Assembly (NCBI GenBank): GCA_938010385.1
Contig: CALLVD010000069.1
Location: forward strand, 1-39,310
Length of the DNA stretch: 39,310 bases
Direction of reading: 5' to 3'
DNA from: an uncultured Robiginitomaculum sp.
GTDB taxonomy: Bacteria; Pseudomonadota; Alphaproteobacteria; Caulobacterales; Maricaulaceae
A program made the translations under genes and the position numbers. Every line of letters begins with the position of its first letter. Within the stretch, counting starts at the first letter, position 1. Shown here piece by piece: positions 1 through 8,067 of the stretch. Below the pieces are notes generated by a model that saw nothing but the letters and a program-made list of their open reading frames with translations, did no database searches and was not told the DNA's origin.

Positions 1-135
1 GCCGACCTTATTACTCTCAATGGCAATATAAAGCAGGTTATCAAAGCCCAGCACGGCTTGCAGCATAACCAGCATCAGCAGGGTAAACAGGCTTTGCAGG
101 GTGAAAAGACCGTCGAAGTTAAAAAACTGTTCCAT
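1..135 (-). CDS. TerC family integral membrane protein, N-terminal fragment
   Basis: The minus strand reads 45 codons from an ATG at 135 and runs off the left edge. The visible part is one long hydrophobic helix ending in GFDNLLYIAIESNKVG. This matches the first membrane segment of TerC-family proteins, where an Asn/Asp pair (here D32-N33) sits in the helix and is linked to metal binding. Family members are multi-pass inner-membrane proteins implicated in metal homeostasis or tellurite resistance; the exact role here is unknown. The Shine-Dalgarno is weak. A perfect CRP-type palindrome lies about 100 bases upstream of the start in the shared gap with the aldolase gene, so cyclic-nucleotide-type control is plausible. 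The call rests on a short fragment, but the sequence is characteristic. Confidence 0.8.
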   Translation of the reverse strand, partial: MEQFFNFDGLFTLQSLFTLLMLVMLQAVLGFDNLLYIAIESNKVG

Positions 136-500
136 GGGGCAGGGCTCTCATATTTATCGCGATTGCAGGTGTGGTTTGAACCGAATTAACCGCCCGCGCG
201 GCAATTGGCAAACAAAAGCGCAAAAAACGCGCGCCGATGTGACGGCCGTCACAGCCGTACCTGCGGCCGCGGCGTTATTTTAAGCGTATTGCGGGCCATA
301 CAGCCGGTGGCGATGAAGGTGGGGGCGCGTCCTTCTTCGCGCCTCACTCATGAAGTATGGCCTGTAATACCGGCGCGCAGCACCCTAAGACGGACGCCCC
401 CTTTTCGGTGTCCGGCTGCGCGCCGGCCCGGTGCGGGGTTTACGCGCCTTGCTCCGATAAAAATCTGCGCTATGGTCAGGAAAACTTTCAGGAGCCCCCA
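136..500. other. Divergent intergenic region between terC-like gene and aldolase
   Basis: This 365-base gap separates divergently transcribed genes. It holds a perfect 16-base CRP-type palindrome at 238-253. A Shine-Dalgarno-like CAGGAG lies near 489-494, just before the aldolase ATG. I see no credible gene in it; the short frames crossing it have no family resemblance. Confidence 0.6.
238..253. promoter_or_regulatory. Perfect CRP-type operator palindrome
   Basis: TGTGACGGCCGTCACA is a perfect inverted repeat and matches the CRP consensus TGTGA-N6-TCACA exactly. It lies in the gap between the terC-like gene and the class II aldolase, closer to terC. Two related palindromes with the same TGAC-N4-GTCA core lie at 10440-10455 and 12233-12248. 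A Crp/Fnr-family regulator with the canonical recognition-helix residues is encoded at 13793-14440, so it is a candidate binder. The motif is seen directly; the pairing is inference. Confidence 0.6.
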
Positions 501-1325
501 ATGACTAATTCTGCCATGACAACCGAGCCCGGATTTAACATTCCCGACCCGTCCGAGGTGGAGCGCTTGGAGGGCAAAGTCTCTGATACCGAATGGTCTG
601 TTCGTTGCCAGCTCGCCGCGACCTACCGGCTCTGCGGCCTGTATGGCTGGACGGATTTGGTCTTTACCCATATCTCGGCGCGCCTGCCGGATGAGGACGG
701 CGAGGAGCGGTTTCTGATAAACCCTTACGGCATTATGTTTGACGAAATGACCGCCAGCAGCCTCGTCAAAATCGATCTTGACGGCAATATCAAACAGGAC
801 ACGCCCTATTTCATCAACCCGGCCGGCTTCACCATTCACAGCGCCGTCCACGCCGCGCGCGAAGACGCCGGCTGCGTGATGCATGTGCACACGCCTTACG
901 GCATCGCGGTCAGCGCGCAGAAAAAAGGCCTGCGCCGCTATTCTCAATTCTCCATGCAGGTGCAAAGCGATCTGGCTTATCACGATTACGAAGGCATTGC
1001 GCTCGACCTGCCGGAGCGCGAGCGCATTGTCGCCGATATGGGCAGCAAAAGCCTGCTCATGCTGCGCAATCACGGCACGCTGACGACCGGGCCGAACTGC
1101 GCCATTGCGTTCTTGCGCATGTACTTTTTGGAAAATGCCTGCAAAGCGCAAATCCTCGCCCAAGCCGCCGGCGGAGAAGAGCATCTTAATGAAGAGCCCG
1201 AAGACATGGGCGCGCGCGTCTATCAGCAAGGCGCGGCCGCCTTTATGCCGGGTCTGGGCGATAACCTTATCTGGCCGGGCCTGATGCGAAAGCTTAAAAA
1301 AGTCAATCCGGGCTATGATTATTAG
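501..1325 (+). CDS. Class II aldolase/adducin family protein
   Basis: This 274-residue cytoplasmic protein has the class II aldolase/adducin fold. The metal ligands are visible: H128 and H130 in CVMHVHTPYG and H191 in LRNHGTLT, as in fuculose-phosphate aldolase and ribulose-phosphate epimerase relatives. These use a divalent metal, usually zinc, for aldol cleavage or related chemistry on sugar phosphates. The substrate cannot be told from sequence, and many alphaproteobacterial members of this subgroup have no assigned reaction. The start at 501 is preferred over an in-frame ATG at 357 because CAGGAG sits just upstream and homology begins after it. A DUF3297 gene follows after 57 bases on the same strand and may be co-transcribed. 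Confidence 0.88.
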   Translation: MTNSAMTTEPGFNIPDPSEVERLEGKVSDTEWSVRCQLAATYRLCGLYGWTDLVFTHISARLPDEDGEERFLINPYGIMFDEMTASSLVKIDLDGNIKQDTPYFINPAGFTIHSAVHAAREDAGCVMHVHTPYGIAVSAQKKGLRRYSQFSMQVQSDLAYHDYEGIALDLPERERIVADMGSKSLLMLRNHGTLTTGPNCAIAFLRMYFLENACKAQILAQAAGGEEHLNEEPEDMGARVYQQGAAAFMPGLGDNLIWPGLMRKLKKVNPGYDY

Positions 1326-1382
1326 CCCGCACCTTTTATTGAAGCGCAGCCAAACCAAGCGGACTCTATAGCGGACTCTATT

Positions 1383-1634
1383 ATGACTGACGACACACAA
1401 AAACCCGACCTCCCCGATCGCCTCAGCGTCAACCCGGACAGCCCGTATTTTAACGGCGAGCTTTTGCAGCGCGGCATCGGCGTGCGGTTTAAAGGCGTGG
1501 AAAAAACCAATGTCGAAGAATACTGCCTTTCTGAGCAGTGGATCCGCGTCGCCGCCGGCAAGGCCCGCGACCGCAAAGGCAACCCGCTGACGATAAAGCT
1601 CAAAGGCGACCTTGAAGTTTGGCTGGAGAGCTAG
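1383..1634 (+). CDS. DUF3297 family protein
   Basis: This small soluble protein of 83 residues belongs to DUF3297. The family-typical core is present, including GVEKTNVEEYCLSE and RVAAGKARDRKGNPLTIK. Members are about 80 residues long and widespread in Alpha- and Gammaproteobacteria. Some databases label them glutathione peroxidase, but no Cys or selenocysteine peroxidase motif is seen here, so that label is not supported. The function is unknown. It lies downstream of the aldolase on the same strand and its stop is three bases from the stop of the convergent gene at 1638, leaving no room for an intergenic terminator. Confidence 0.88.
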   Translation: MTDDTQKPDLPDRLSVNPDSPYFNGELLQRGIGVRFKGVEKTNVEEYCLSEQWIRVAAGKARDRKGNPLTIKLKGDLEVWLES

Positions 1635-1637
1635 GGG

Positions 1638-2285
1638 CTACTCCGCCAATAGAAACGCGCTGAAATTGGTGTTGGCTTTCGGTTTCAGGCCGAGGCGTTT
1701 TATCTCGGCCAGCAAGGTTTCCGGGCGGCGGCTTGTCAGGGCGATGGATCTATGGCGGGTGCCGTCAATCTCGACGTCTGACAGAACAGCCTGAACGCTG
1801 CCGCGATTAAAGACGCGGCGCTTCTTCACGGTGTCAAAAAGCTTACTTTTGCGCGACCATTTTTCCGTTACGTCCTCGGCGTCCGAAACGCTGCTGAGCG
1901 AAGGACGCAGGCGCGGCACATATTGCCCGATCATGGCGGCAAAGCTGCGCCGAATGGGGAACCGGGTTTTGACCGAGGCTTCCCACTGCTCGAGCGGGCC
2001 ATGCGTGCCGATCATGCGGCGCACATCAATGGCTTTATCGTCAATCATGCGGGTGATGGTGTTTTTGCGGCCAGGCAGCAGGAAATATTTATCGCTGCGC
2101 GTCTCGCTCGCCTCATTTGAATAACTCCGGGTAATCATCTCTTCGGCCTGCGGGGCCTCATCGTAAAAATTTTGCCATTGATAATAGGATTTTGGCCCTG
2201 CGTGATGCCCTGCTGTTAAGGGGGCAAGCGCGGCCGGCGGCGTGATTGACGGAATGGAAGAGCTACGGGTTTTCAAATAAAGCAT
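1638..2285 (-). CDS. Hypothetical protein, possibly CYTH-like
   Basis: This predicted soluble protein of 215 residues has no firm family match. Several stretches recall CYTH-type (triphosphate tunnel) proteins: SDKYFLLPGRKN near residue 65, an alternating charged/hydrophobic middle, VEIDG, and the late strand RSIALTSRRPE followed by NTNFSAFLL. In CYTH proteins similar strands build a beta-tunnel that binds triphosphates, but the classical N-terminal ExExK signature is not evident. The roughly 50 N-terminal residues are Pro/Ser-rich and probably disordered. The ATG at 2285 is supported by AAGGA a few bases upstream. It is convergent with the DUF3297 gene. The CYTH idea is inference at low confidence; that it is a gene is more secure. 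Confidence 0.6.
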   Translation of the reverse strand: MLYLKTRSSSIPSITPPAALAPLTAGHHAGPKSYYQWQNFYDEAPQAEEMITRSYSNEASETRSDKYFLLPGRKNTITRMIDDKAIDVRRMIGTHGPLEQWEASVKTRFPIRRSFAAMIGQYVPRLRPSLSSVSDAEDVTEKWSRKSKLFDTVKKRRVFNRGSVQAVLSDVEIDGTRHRSIALTSRRPETLLAEIKRLGLKPKANTNFSAFLLAE

Positions 2286-2662
2286 TGGATCCTTAGAAAG
2301 TGGAAATGAAGAGAGAGTGACGCAAATAAAACTGCGCCGGCCTAAAGCCTGCGCAGCGGAAAAGCATATAACTAAAAAACAGAAACTGAGTTTTTAATAA
2401 ATGAAACAAGTGTCTGCATAATTCCAAACTAACACAATATTATGAGAAATGCAAATGGAGGGCTATGGGCTGTGAGAAAAAACCATAAGCGGCCTTCATT
2501 TGCGAAGGGCCCAGGGTCGCCTCAAATAAAGAACGTGTAAAGCCGGAATACTCGCGCGGTTCTCACGTAAATGTGTGACGCCGGTGAACAGATGTGAGTT
2601 TTGATTGCTGAATTTTGTGCCAATAGTGCATCTATCAATTCACAAATTCATATGGAGTTCAC
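2286..2662. other. AT-rich intergenic region upstream of MxKDx-repeat gene
   Basis: This 377-base gap lies between divergent genes and is clearly more AT-rich than its neighbours. An inverted repeat pairs CTGCGC (2332-2337) with GCGCAG (2351-2356). A degenerate CRP-like site, TGTGAC-N4-GTGAAC, lies at 2574-2589, with a good left half and an imperfect right half. A ribosome-binding GGAG lies just before the ATG at 2663. No gene is evident. The length and composition suggest promoter DNA for the secreted repeat protein, but I could not place a convincing -35/-10 pair. Confidence 0.45.
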
Positions 2663-3142
2663 ATGAAAAATTTTGCACTTACCCTGGTGACCGTTGCGGC
2701 GCTTAGCCTTACAGCGGCTCCCGCATTTGCCCAGTCATCCTATGGCGGAAGCACAGGTGACAGCTACGGAAACAGCAGCACTAACGCAGAGCGCGCGGCC
2801 GAAAGAGCTGCCCGCAAGGCAAAAAAGCAAGCTGAAAAAAGAGCCAAAGCTGAAGCCGAAAAAGCCGCTATGGCCAAAAAAGAAATGATGATGGATGATG
2901 GAAAAATGAAGGATCATTCGTCTGCAACAAACGCGACTATGATGAAGAAAGACGCGATGTCGGACGCTGAATCGATGATGAAAAAAGATTCGATGATGAA
3001 GGCAGACTCGATGATGAAAAAAGACTCGATGATGCAAAAAGATTCAATGATGCAAAAAGACTCAATGTCTTCGGTCGGCCTGCCCAAAAACTGCCCGACA
3101 GGAACAACGCCGCAGCCCAATGGCACGTGCTTGCTGAATTAA
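2663..3142 (+). CDS. Secreted pentapeptide MxKDx-repeat protein
   Basis: This 159-residue exported protein starts with a clear signal peptide ending AAPAFAQ (cleavage near residue 23). An Ala/Lys/Glu-rich, probably helical stretch follows at about residues 43-75. Residues 74-131 are dominated by a repeat of the type MMKKDS/MMQKDS. This matches the pentapeptide MxKDx repeat family, small exported proteins of unknown function. A short tail, CPTGTTPQPNGTC, has two Cys that could form a disulfide. The repeat is very rich in methionine, which can bind copper or scavenge oxidants, but that is inference. GGAG precedes the ATG. The glycosyltransferase gene follows within about 30 bases, so the three genes may form one transcription unit. 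Confidence 0.82.
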   Translation: MKNFALTLVTVAALSLTAAPAFAQSSYGGSTGDSYGNSSTNAERAAERAARKAKKQAEKRAKAEAEKAAMAKKEMMMDDGKMKDHSSATNATMMKKDAMSDAESMMKKDSMMKADSMMKKDSMMQKDSMMQKDSMSSVGLPKNCPTGTTPQPNGTCLLN

Positions 3143-3169
3143 GCTGTTTTGGTTTCAGGCAAAAAATTC

Positions 3170-4582
3170 ATGCGTCATGAAACCCTGACTATTGTGGCCT
3201 CCGTCATTATTTTGACGGGGGCCTTATTGTATGCGCGCTTGCTTACTGAGGCGTTCATCCCGGGGACTACAACACAGGATCATCCCGCTCTGGCTATTTG
3301 CTTGGCGTTAGGCCTTGCGGGTTTGGCGTGGATGCTGCTGCTCAGAATTTTTTGTCGGCGCAGGCCTGACGGGCGGCTTATTCGCTCCGCCTATATTTTG
3401 CCTGTCCTGATTTTGACCGGCATAGGCCTGCGGGTCCTGTTTTTTGACTCAAACCCGGTCTATGAAAATGACTTCAAGCGCTATCTTTGGGACGGGGCGG
3501 TTACGGCAAACGCCCAAAACCCGTACACTTACAGCCCGTCTGAGATATATGAGGCCGGAAAGCCCGGAGCGTCGTCTGTCCCGGATCTGGCCCGCTTGGC
3601 CATTATGTCAAATGAAGCCGACTTTATAACGGGCGCTATTAACAGCCCGCTCCTGACCACAATTTATCCGCCCGCAGCCCAAGCTGTTTTTGCCTTGGCT
3701 TATGCAATCGCGCCGTTCAGTCCCGCCGCCTTAAAATTCGTTTTTCTGATGATTGAGGGCTTAGGCTTAGCCGCTTTGATTGCCTGTCTGCGGGCTCGCG
3801 GATTATCTTTGGAGCTGAGCGCGCTTTACTGGCTCAACCCGATTATTATTTTTACGACCTATAACGGCCTGCATATGGATGTGTTATTGGTGTCGCCTTT
3901 ATTGGCGGCGGTGTTATGGTCTGTCCGCCGGCCTTGGCTTGCGGCGCTGATGTTAAGTCTGGCCGCAGCGATTAAGCTTTGGCCGCTGATTTTGGCGCCT
4001 GTATTATTTCGTCAGTGGCGGGGGCGGCCGGGGGTTTATGTCGGCGTTGCGGGCTTGATTGCCGGACTCACGGCTTTGAGCGTATTGCCCATGGTGATGT
4101 CCATGGGTGAGAGCTCCGGTCTTAGAGCCTATAGCGCAAATTGGACAAACAGCAGCTTCCTGTTTCCGCTTCTGCGCGCCGGCTTGGGCGTTGTGACTGA
4201 CAATCCGAATGCGTTGGCCCGCTATGTCATCGCGGCGATTATTGTTGCGGCCAGTTTGCGGTTGGGATTCAAAAGGCCCCAAGACCCTGAGAGTATTGCC
4301 GCTCATGTATTTTTGCTCACGGCACTTTTTGTCCTTCTCTCTCCCACGGGATACCCTTGGTATTTTATTTGGTTTTTGATGTTTCTACCGCTTGTCGCGG
4401 AGCATTTCGCCGCGCGGGGTCTTGCCTTATTATCGGTGCTCGGCTCCGTATATTTTCTGCGATTCAGTCTGGGCGAGTCAGGTCAATATCATCTTTATAC
4501 ACATGTTCTTGTACCGATAGAATTTGGCCTCCCGCTTCTGGTTGTCGCTTGGGATTACGCAAGGAGGCGGGCGCATGACTGA
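3170..4582 (+). CDS. GT87-like polyprenol-phosphate-dependent glycosyltransferase, multi-pass membrane protein
   Basis: This very hydrophobic protein of about 470 residues has around ten predicted membrane helices. It resembles GT87/DUF2029-type GT-C mannosyltransferases. After the first two helices comes a loop containing NPVYENDFKRYLWDG, whose acidic residues suit the GT-C catalytic acid motif. Other typical segments are YPPAAQAVFALAY, SALYWLNPIII and LAAAIKLWPLILAP. Such enzymes take a hexose from a polyprenyl-phosphate carrier on the periplasmic side. The ATG at 3170 is chosen; a TTG at 3149 is in frame but has no better ribosome site. The coding end overlaps the downstream GT2 gene by eight bases. 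That partner resembles dolichyl-phosphate-mannose synthase and could make the lipid-linked donor. The acceptor is unknown. Confidence 0.75.
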   Translation: MRHETLTIVASVIILTGALLYARLLTEAFIPGTTTQDHPALAICLALGLAGLAWMLLLRIFCRRRPDGRLIRSAYILPVLILTGIGLRVLFFDSNPVYENDFKRYLWDGAVTANAQNPYTYSPSEIYEAGKPGASSVPDLARLAIMSNEADFITGAINSPLLTTIYPPAAQAVFALAYAIAPFSPAALKFVFLMIEGLGLAALIACLRARGLSLELSALYWLNPIIIFTTYNGLHMDVLLVSPLLAAVLWSVRRPWLAALMLSLAAAIKLWPLILAPVLFRQWRGRPGVYVGVAGLIAGLTALSVLPMVMSMGESSGLRAYSANWTNSSFLFPLLRAGLGVVTDNPNALARYVIAAIIVAASLRLGFKRPQDPESIAAHVFLLTALFVLLSPTGYPWYFIWFLMFLPLVAEHFAARGLALLSVLGSVYFLRFSLGESGQYHLYTHVLVPIEFGLPLLVVAWDYARRRAHD

Positions 4583-5276
4583 CGCTGTTATAAAACTTAT
4601 CATTCCCGCCCGAAATGAAGAAGACGCGATCGGGCAGGTCGTCGCGTCCGTCATCAATCAGGTTGACGCGGTTATTGTCGCCGATAACGGGTCCGGCGAT
4701 AAGACGGCGCAAATTGCCCGTGAGCAAGGCGCCGCCGTGGTCAGCGTCCCGCAGCCCGGATATGGCCGCGCCTGTCTGGCAGGCGTTGATGCGGCCGGCG
4801 ACTGTGATATTTTAGTGTTTATGGACGGTGACGCCTCAGACGATCCGGACGATTTGCTCGCCTTGCTGGCCCCTTTGTTGCGAGATGAAGCGGATTTGGT
4901 CATCGGCTCGCGTATATTGGGGCGTTGTGATCCGGGCGCTCTGACTGTGCAGCAGCGGTTCGGCAATACGCTGGCGTGCCGGCTCATGCAATTGTTTTGG
5001 GGGCATAAGTTTACGGACTTGGGACCGTTTCGCGCGATTTCACGTCAGGCCTATGAGCAGTTGAACATGGAGGCGCCTACATTCGGCTGGACTGTCGAAA
5101 TGCAAGTCAGAGCCTTAAAAGCAGGTTTGCGTTGCGCTGAAATTCCGGTGCAATATCGCGTGCGTATCGGCGTTTCAAAAATAAGCGGCACTGTCAAAGG
5201 CGTTATCCTTGCAGGCGTCTATATCCTTGGCACAATATTCAAAGAAGCCGTTTGGACCAAAAACAGTCAAAGCTGA
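4575..5276 (+). CDS. GT2 family glycosyltransferase, dolichyl-phosphate-mannose-synthase-like
   Basis: This 233-residue GT2 glycosyltransferase starts LIIPARNEEDAIGQVV and has a DxD-type nucleotide-sugar/metal site in FMDGDASDDPDD. It then shows ADLVIGSRI, FGNTLACRLM and DLGPFRAI, all typical of DPM1/DPG synthase-like enzymes that load a hexose onto a polyprenyl phosphate at the inner face of the membrane. There is no strong C-terminal TM pair, so it is probably soluble or peripheral. The start at 4575 is well supported by AAGGAGG at 4561-4567. The gene overlaps the end of the GT-C gene, implying translational coupling and a two-step lipid-linked sugar pathway. The sugar identity cannot be read from sequence. 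Confidence 0.85.
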   Translation: MTDAVIKLIIPARNEEDAIGQVVASVINQVDAVIVADNGSGDKTAQIAREQGAAVVSVPQPGYGRACLAGVDAAGDCDILVFMDGDASDDPDDLLALLAPLLRDEADLVIGSRILGRCDPGALTVQQRFGNTLACRLMQLFWGHKFTDLGPFRAISRQAYEQLNMEAPTFGWTVEMQVRALKAGLRCAEIPVQYRVRIGVSKISGTVKGVILAGVYILGTIFKEAVWTKNSQS

Positions 5277-5310
5277 CCCTATGGCCGTAAAGCTCTTTAA
5301 CGCTGCGCGT

Positions 5311-5406
5311 CTACTCTGCCTCGCGGCCGGAGGTGTAATTCGCGGCGACGGCCAAGGCGGTCCAGACGCACAGGGCGGCGCCGGCGATTAATAAAAAAGT
5401 GCTCAT
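5311..5406 (-). CDS. 31-residue single-TM membrane peptide
   Basis: An unlisted small gene on the minus strand encodes 31 residues. It begins MSTFLLIAGAALCVWTALAV and ends with a short polar tail AANYTSGREAE. The first 22 residues form one hydrophobic helix and the tail is charged, the usual form of bacterial small membrane proteins that bind larger partners. A good ribosome site, GAAAGGA, lies about ten bases upstream of the ATG. The position, 82 bases downstream of ftsK on the same strand, allows co-transcription, but an 11-base near-palindrome at 5445-5455 could also mark its own promoter. No family is recognised. Length and composition make a chance ORF possible, but the ribosome site and helix argue for a gene. 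Confidence 0.55.
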   Translation of the reverse strand: MSTFLLIAGAALCVWTALAVAANYTSGREAE

Positions 5407-5444
5407 GTCGAATATCCTTTCAAATATTTTGCAGCCCTTAAACG

Positions 5445-5455
5445 TGATAATATCA
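5445..5455. promoter_or_regulatory. Near-palindrome upstream of small membrane peptide gene
   Basis: TGATAATATCA is an 11-base inverted repeat with only the central base unpaired. It lies about 40 bases upstream of the 31-residue peptide and just after the ftsK stop. The AT-rich setting suits a promoter or operator. It resembles an Fnr-type site only loosely because the spacer is too short. Confidence 0.25.
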
Positions 5456-5487
5456 AGCCTAAGATGACTGTAAGCTGTATGCTGCGT

Positions 5488-7908
5488 TTAGTAGGGGTTC
5501 GCTTCGGGGAGGAAAATTTCGCGTTTGCCGCCGGGTCCCGAAGGTCCGATCATGCCGTCGCGTTCCATTTGCTCAATCAGGTTAGCGGCCTTGTTATAGC
5601 CGATACCCAGACGCCGCTGAATGTAGCTGGTCGACGCTTTGCGGTCGCTTGCCACGATGGAAACGGCTTTATCAAACAATGAGACTTCGGCCCCGCCGGC
5701 CTCGCCTTTCATGTCAGCCGTGATTTCGCCTTCCTCGTCTTTGTCGACGGTGATGTCTTCAAGATAGCTCGGGCTGCCTTGGGCTTTGACAAAGTTGGCG
5801 ATTTGCTCAACTTCGCCGTCAGAGACAAACGGGCCGTGCAAGCGGCGCGGCCGGCCGGTGCCCATAAACAGCATATCGCCGTTACCCAAAAGCTGCTCCG
5901 CGCCCTGCTCGCCGAGAATAGTGCGTGAGTCAATTTTAGAGCCGACGCGGAAGGCGACCCGGGTCGGGAAATTGGCTTTGATAACGCCGGTAATGACGTC
6001 AACGGACGGGCGCTGGGTGGCCATAATCATGTGAATGCCGGCCGCCCGCGCCATTTGCGCAAGGCGCTGCACGCTGCCTTCAATATCTTTACCGGCCACC
6101 ATCATCAGGTCCGCCATTTCGTCAATCACGACGACAATATAGGGCATAGCCTCCAGCTCGAGAGTTTCCGTCTCATAAATCGGCTCGCCGGTTTCTTTGT
6201 CATAACCGGTCATGACTGTCCGGGTCGGCGTGTCGCCGGAGGCTTTAAACTCGGCGACCTTTTCATTATAGCCGGCCATGCCCCGAACGCCGAGCGCTGC
6301 CATAGAGCGGTAGCGCGATTCCATTTCGCGCACAGTCCATTTCAACGCGACAACCGCCTTTTTCGGATCGGTCACGACCGGGGCAAGCAAATGCGGCGCG
6401 CCGTCATAGACGGACAGCTCGAGCATTTTCGGGTCAATCATAATGAACTTACATTGCTCCGGCGTCAGCGTGTACATGATGGACAGGATCATGGCGTTAA
6501 TGCCCACGGACTTACCGGAGCCGGTGGTGCCGGCGACGAGCAGATGAGGCATTTTGGACAAATCCGCAATAAACGGCTGCCCGCCAATATCTTCGCCCAT
6601 AGCCATAGGCAGGCCGGCGTCGGAATCTTTGAACGTGCGCGAATTGAGCATATCGCGCAGCCAGACCGTCTCGCGGCGGCGATTGGGCAGCTCGATACCG
6701 ATAGCGTTGCGGCCGGGCACGACGGCAACCCGCGCGCTCTCGGCGGCCATAGACCGCGCAATATCGTCGGCCAGATTAATCACGCGCGATGATTTCACGC
6801 CCGGCGCCGGCTCAAACTCATAAAGCGTCACGACAGGGCCCGGGCGCACTTGCCCGATTTGGCCTTTAACGCCGAAATCAGCCAACGTCTCCGCCAGCAG
6901 CTCTGCATTTTTACGCAGCGCGCCTTCATCGGTAATGGTGCGGCGCGGCGGCGGAGTTTTTAACAGATCCACGCCCGGCAGGACAAAGCGGCCGTCCTTG
7001 GAATAGGGCGCCGGCGCGGCGGCCGGTTTGCGGCGCGGCTTGGGCTTTGCCTTGGGCGCGGCAGCGATCGGAGCCGGGGCCGGCGCTTCCGGCGCAAGCG
7101 ACGGGGCGGGCGCGTAATCAGACAGCTGCGGGCGCGGGGCGGCGTTATCAAACTGCTCCCCGAAATGATGAAGCGGCTCGGCCTGCTCTATGCCGTCTTC
7201 GACATAGGCTTTGTTAAACTTGGTTTTAATCCATGCGGAAAGCCGGTCGCAATAAACCCGCACAAACGCCCAAACAAGGCCGGCCGCATTGGCGATCAAA
7301 ATGGCGTCGCGGGCGACAAAGCCAAAGAACCGTCCCAAACAAAACGCCGCGCCCAAAAACGCAAACAGGCCGACAATAATGCCGGCAAACGGCATCTTCA
7401 TGGCCTGCGCAACGTGGTGCGGGCCGGCAAACAACCCGTCCCCGAAATATCCGCCCAGCCCGGTCGCCATAGGCCAGCTTTGCGGCACCGGCGCAGCCGC
7501 AAACAGCATAGCGCACAGCGCGGTCGCGCCGCAGACCAATCCCGCGCGCCGCGCCAATCCCCAACGGCTCATGACGGGCAGAGGCTTAAACATGCCGCGC
7601 ACGCCGGAAAATAAAATCATCACGCCGAGCGGAAACACAGCCCAGCCCAAGCTTTGCAGCAAGACATTCGCCAAATTCGCTCCCGGCGCGCCGAGCGCAT
7701 TTAACGTCCCGGCGCTGCCCGCCGTATCCGGGGTAGAATCTAAGGCCGAGTATGACAGGGCCGAGAGCAGGATAGCCGCGCCAATGCCGGCGCGCACAAT
7801 CGCCCACGCCGCACGCTTATACGGATTGGCCGCCCCGCCGGTCACGCTGTCCATCATCGCGGCGGCGCTGCGGCTCGGGTCAAAACTCTGCGGATCGGAA
7901 TAGGCCAA
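5488..7908 (-). CDS. ftsK: DNA translocase FtsK
   Basis: This FtsK/SpoIIIE-family translocase has 806 residues and couples chromosome segregation to septum closure. The N-terminal part has four or so membrane helices. An Ala/Pro-rich linker of around 100 residues follows, then the alpha and beta motor domains with Walker A GTTGSGKS at residues 460-467 and the ATP-site strand [14 protein letters not shown]. The C-terminal gamma winged helix is intact ([17 protein letters not shown] and [12 protein letters not shown]) and would read KOPS-type DNA and contact XerD. The linker is short compared with E. coli FtsK, as is common in Alphaproteobacteria. The start is a TTG at 7908, preceded by CAGGAG at the right spacing. 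A longer in-frame extension to 7998 lacks family resemblance. Confidence 0.95.
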   Translation of the reverse strand: MAYSDPQSFDPSRSAAAMMDSVTGGAANPYKRAAWAIVRAGIGAAILLSALSYSALDSTPDTAGSAGTLNALGAPGANLANVLLQSLGWAVFPLGVMILFSGVRGMFKPLPVMSRWGLARRAGLVCGATALCAMLFAAAPVPQSWPMATGLGGYFGDGLFAGPHHVAQAMKMPFAGIIVGLFAFLGAAFCLGRFFGFVARDAILIANAAGLVWAFVRVYCDRLSAWIKTKFNKAYVEDGIEQAEPLHHFGEQFDNAAPRPQLSDYAPAPSLAPEAPAPAPIAAAPKAKPKPRRKPAAAPAPYSKDGRFVLPGVDLLKTPPPRRTITDEGALRKNAELLAETLADFGVKGQIGQVRPGPVVTLYEFEPAPGVKSSRVINLADDIARSMAAESARVAVVPGRNAIGIELPNRRRETVWLRDMLNSRTFKDSDAGLPMAMGEDIGGQPFIADLSKMPHLLVAGTTGSGKSVGINAMILSIMYTLTPEQCKFIMIDPKMLELSVYDGAPHLLAPVVTDPKKAVVALKWTVREMESRYRSMAALGVRGMAGYNEKVAEFKASGDTPTRTVMTGYDKETGEPIYETETLELEAMPYIVVVIDEMADLMMVAGKDIEGSVQRLAQMARAAGIHMIMATQRPSVDVITGVIKANFPTRVAFRVGSKIDSRTILGEQGAEQLLGNGDMLFMGTGRPRRLHGPFVSDGEVEQIANFVKAQGSPSYLEDITVDKDEEGEITADMKGEAGGAEVSLFDKAVSIVASDRKASTSYIQRRLGIGYNKAANLIEQMERDGMIGPSGPGGKREIFLPEANPY

Positions 7909-7927
7909 TGATAGCTCCTGTTTGTGA

Positions 7928-7969
7928 TTAAGAAACCGTAAAGCCGTACAGTAAACAGGGGGTAAACAG
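7928..7969. promoter_or_regulatory. Repeats in the ftsK/TIR divergent promoter region
   Basis: GTAAACAG occurs twice, at 7951-7958 and 7962-7969, with an 11-base period (about one helical turn), 40-60 bases upstream of the ftsK start. Next to it, at 7928-7942, TTAA-N7-TAAA resembles the CtrA half-site pair TTAA-N7-TTAA with one mismatch. CtrA controls division genes in many Alphaproteobacteria. Helically phased repeats suggest cooperative binding of one protein; neither assignment is proven. Confidence 0.3.
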
Positions 7970-8067
7970 AGCCTCTTTAAAGGTTCGCGCCCTGTCAATC
8001 ACCCGCGCCGAAAGGAGTCTTCTCACCGCCCCGATTTCGCGCTAGTCTGGCGCGACGGGGAGCGAGA

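Noticed and set aside
348-1400. A 350-codon minus-strand frame opposite the aldolase gene.
   Set aside because: The plus-strand product has clear class II aldolase metal ligands; the minus frame is an antisense shadow without domains.
1383-1634. Glutathione peroxidase, a label sometimes given to this family.
   Set aside because: There is no peroxidase Cys/Sec motif and the protein is too short; it is a DUF3297 member.
2930-3070. The repeated ATGATG-rich DNA in the secreted-protein gene as a CRISPR or satellite repeat.
   Set aside because: The repeat is in frame, 15-18 bases long with no spacers, and encodes the MMKKDS motif of the MxKDx family.
5709-7903. Several long open frames antisense or shifted within ftsK, such as 6031-6792 on the plus strand.
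   Set aside because: They are composition shadows of the GC-rich ftsK gene. They have no family resemblance, ribosome site or independent structure.
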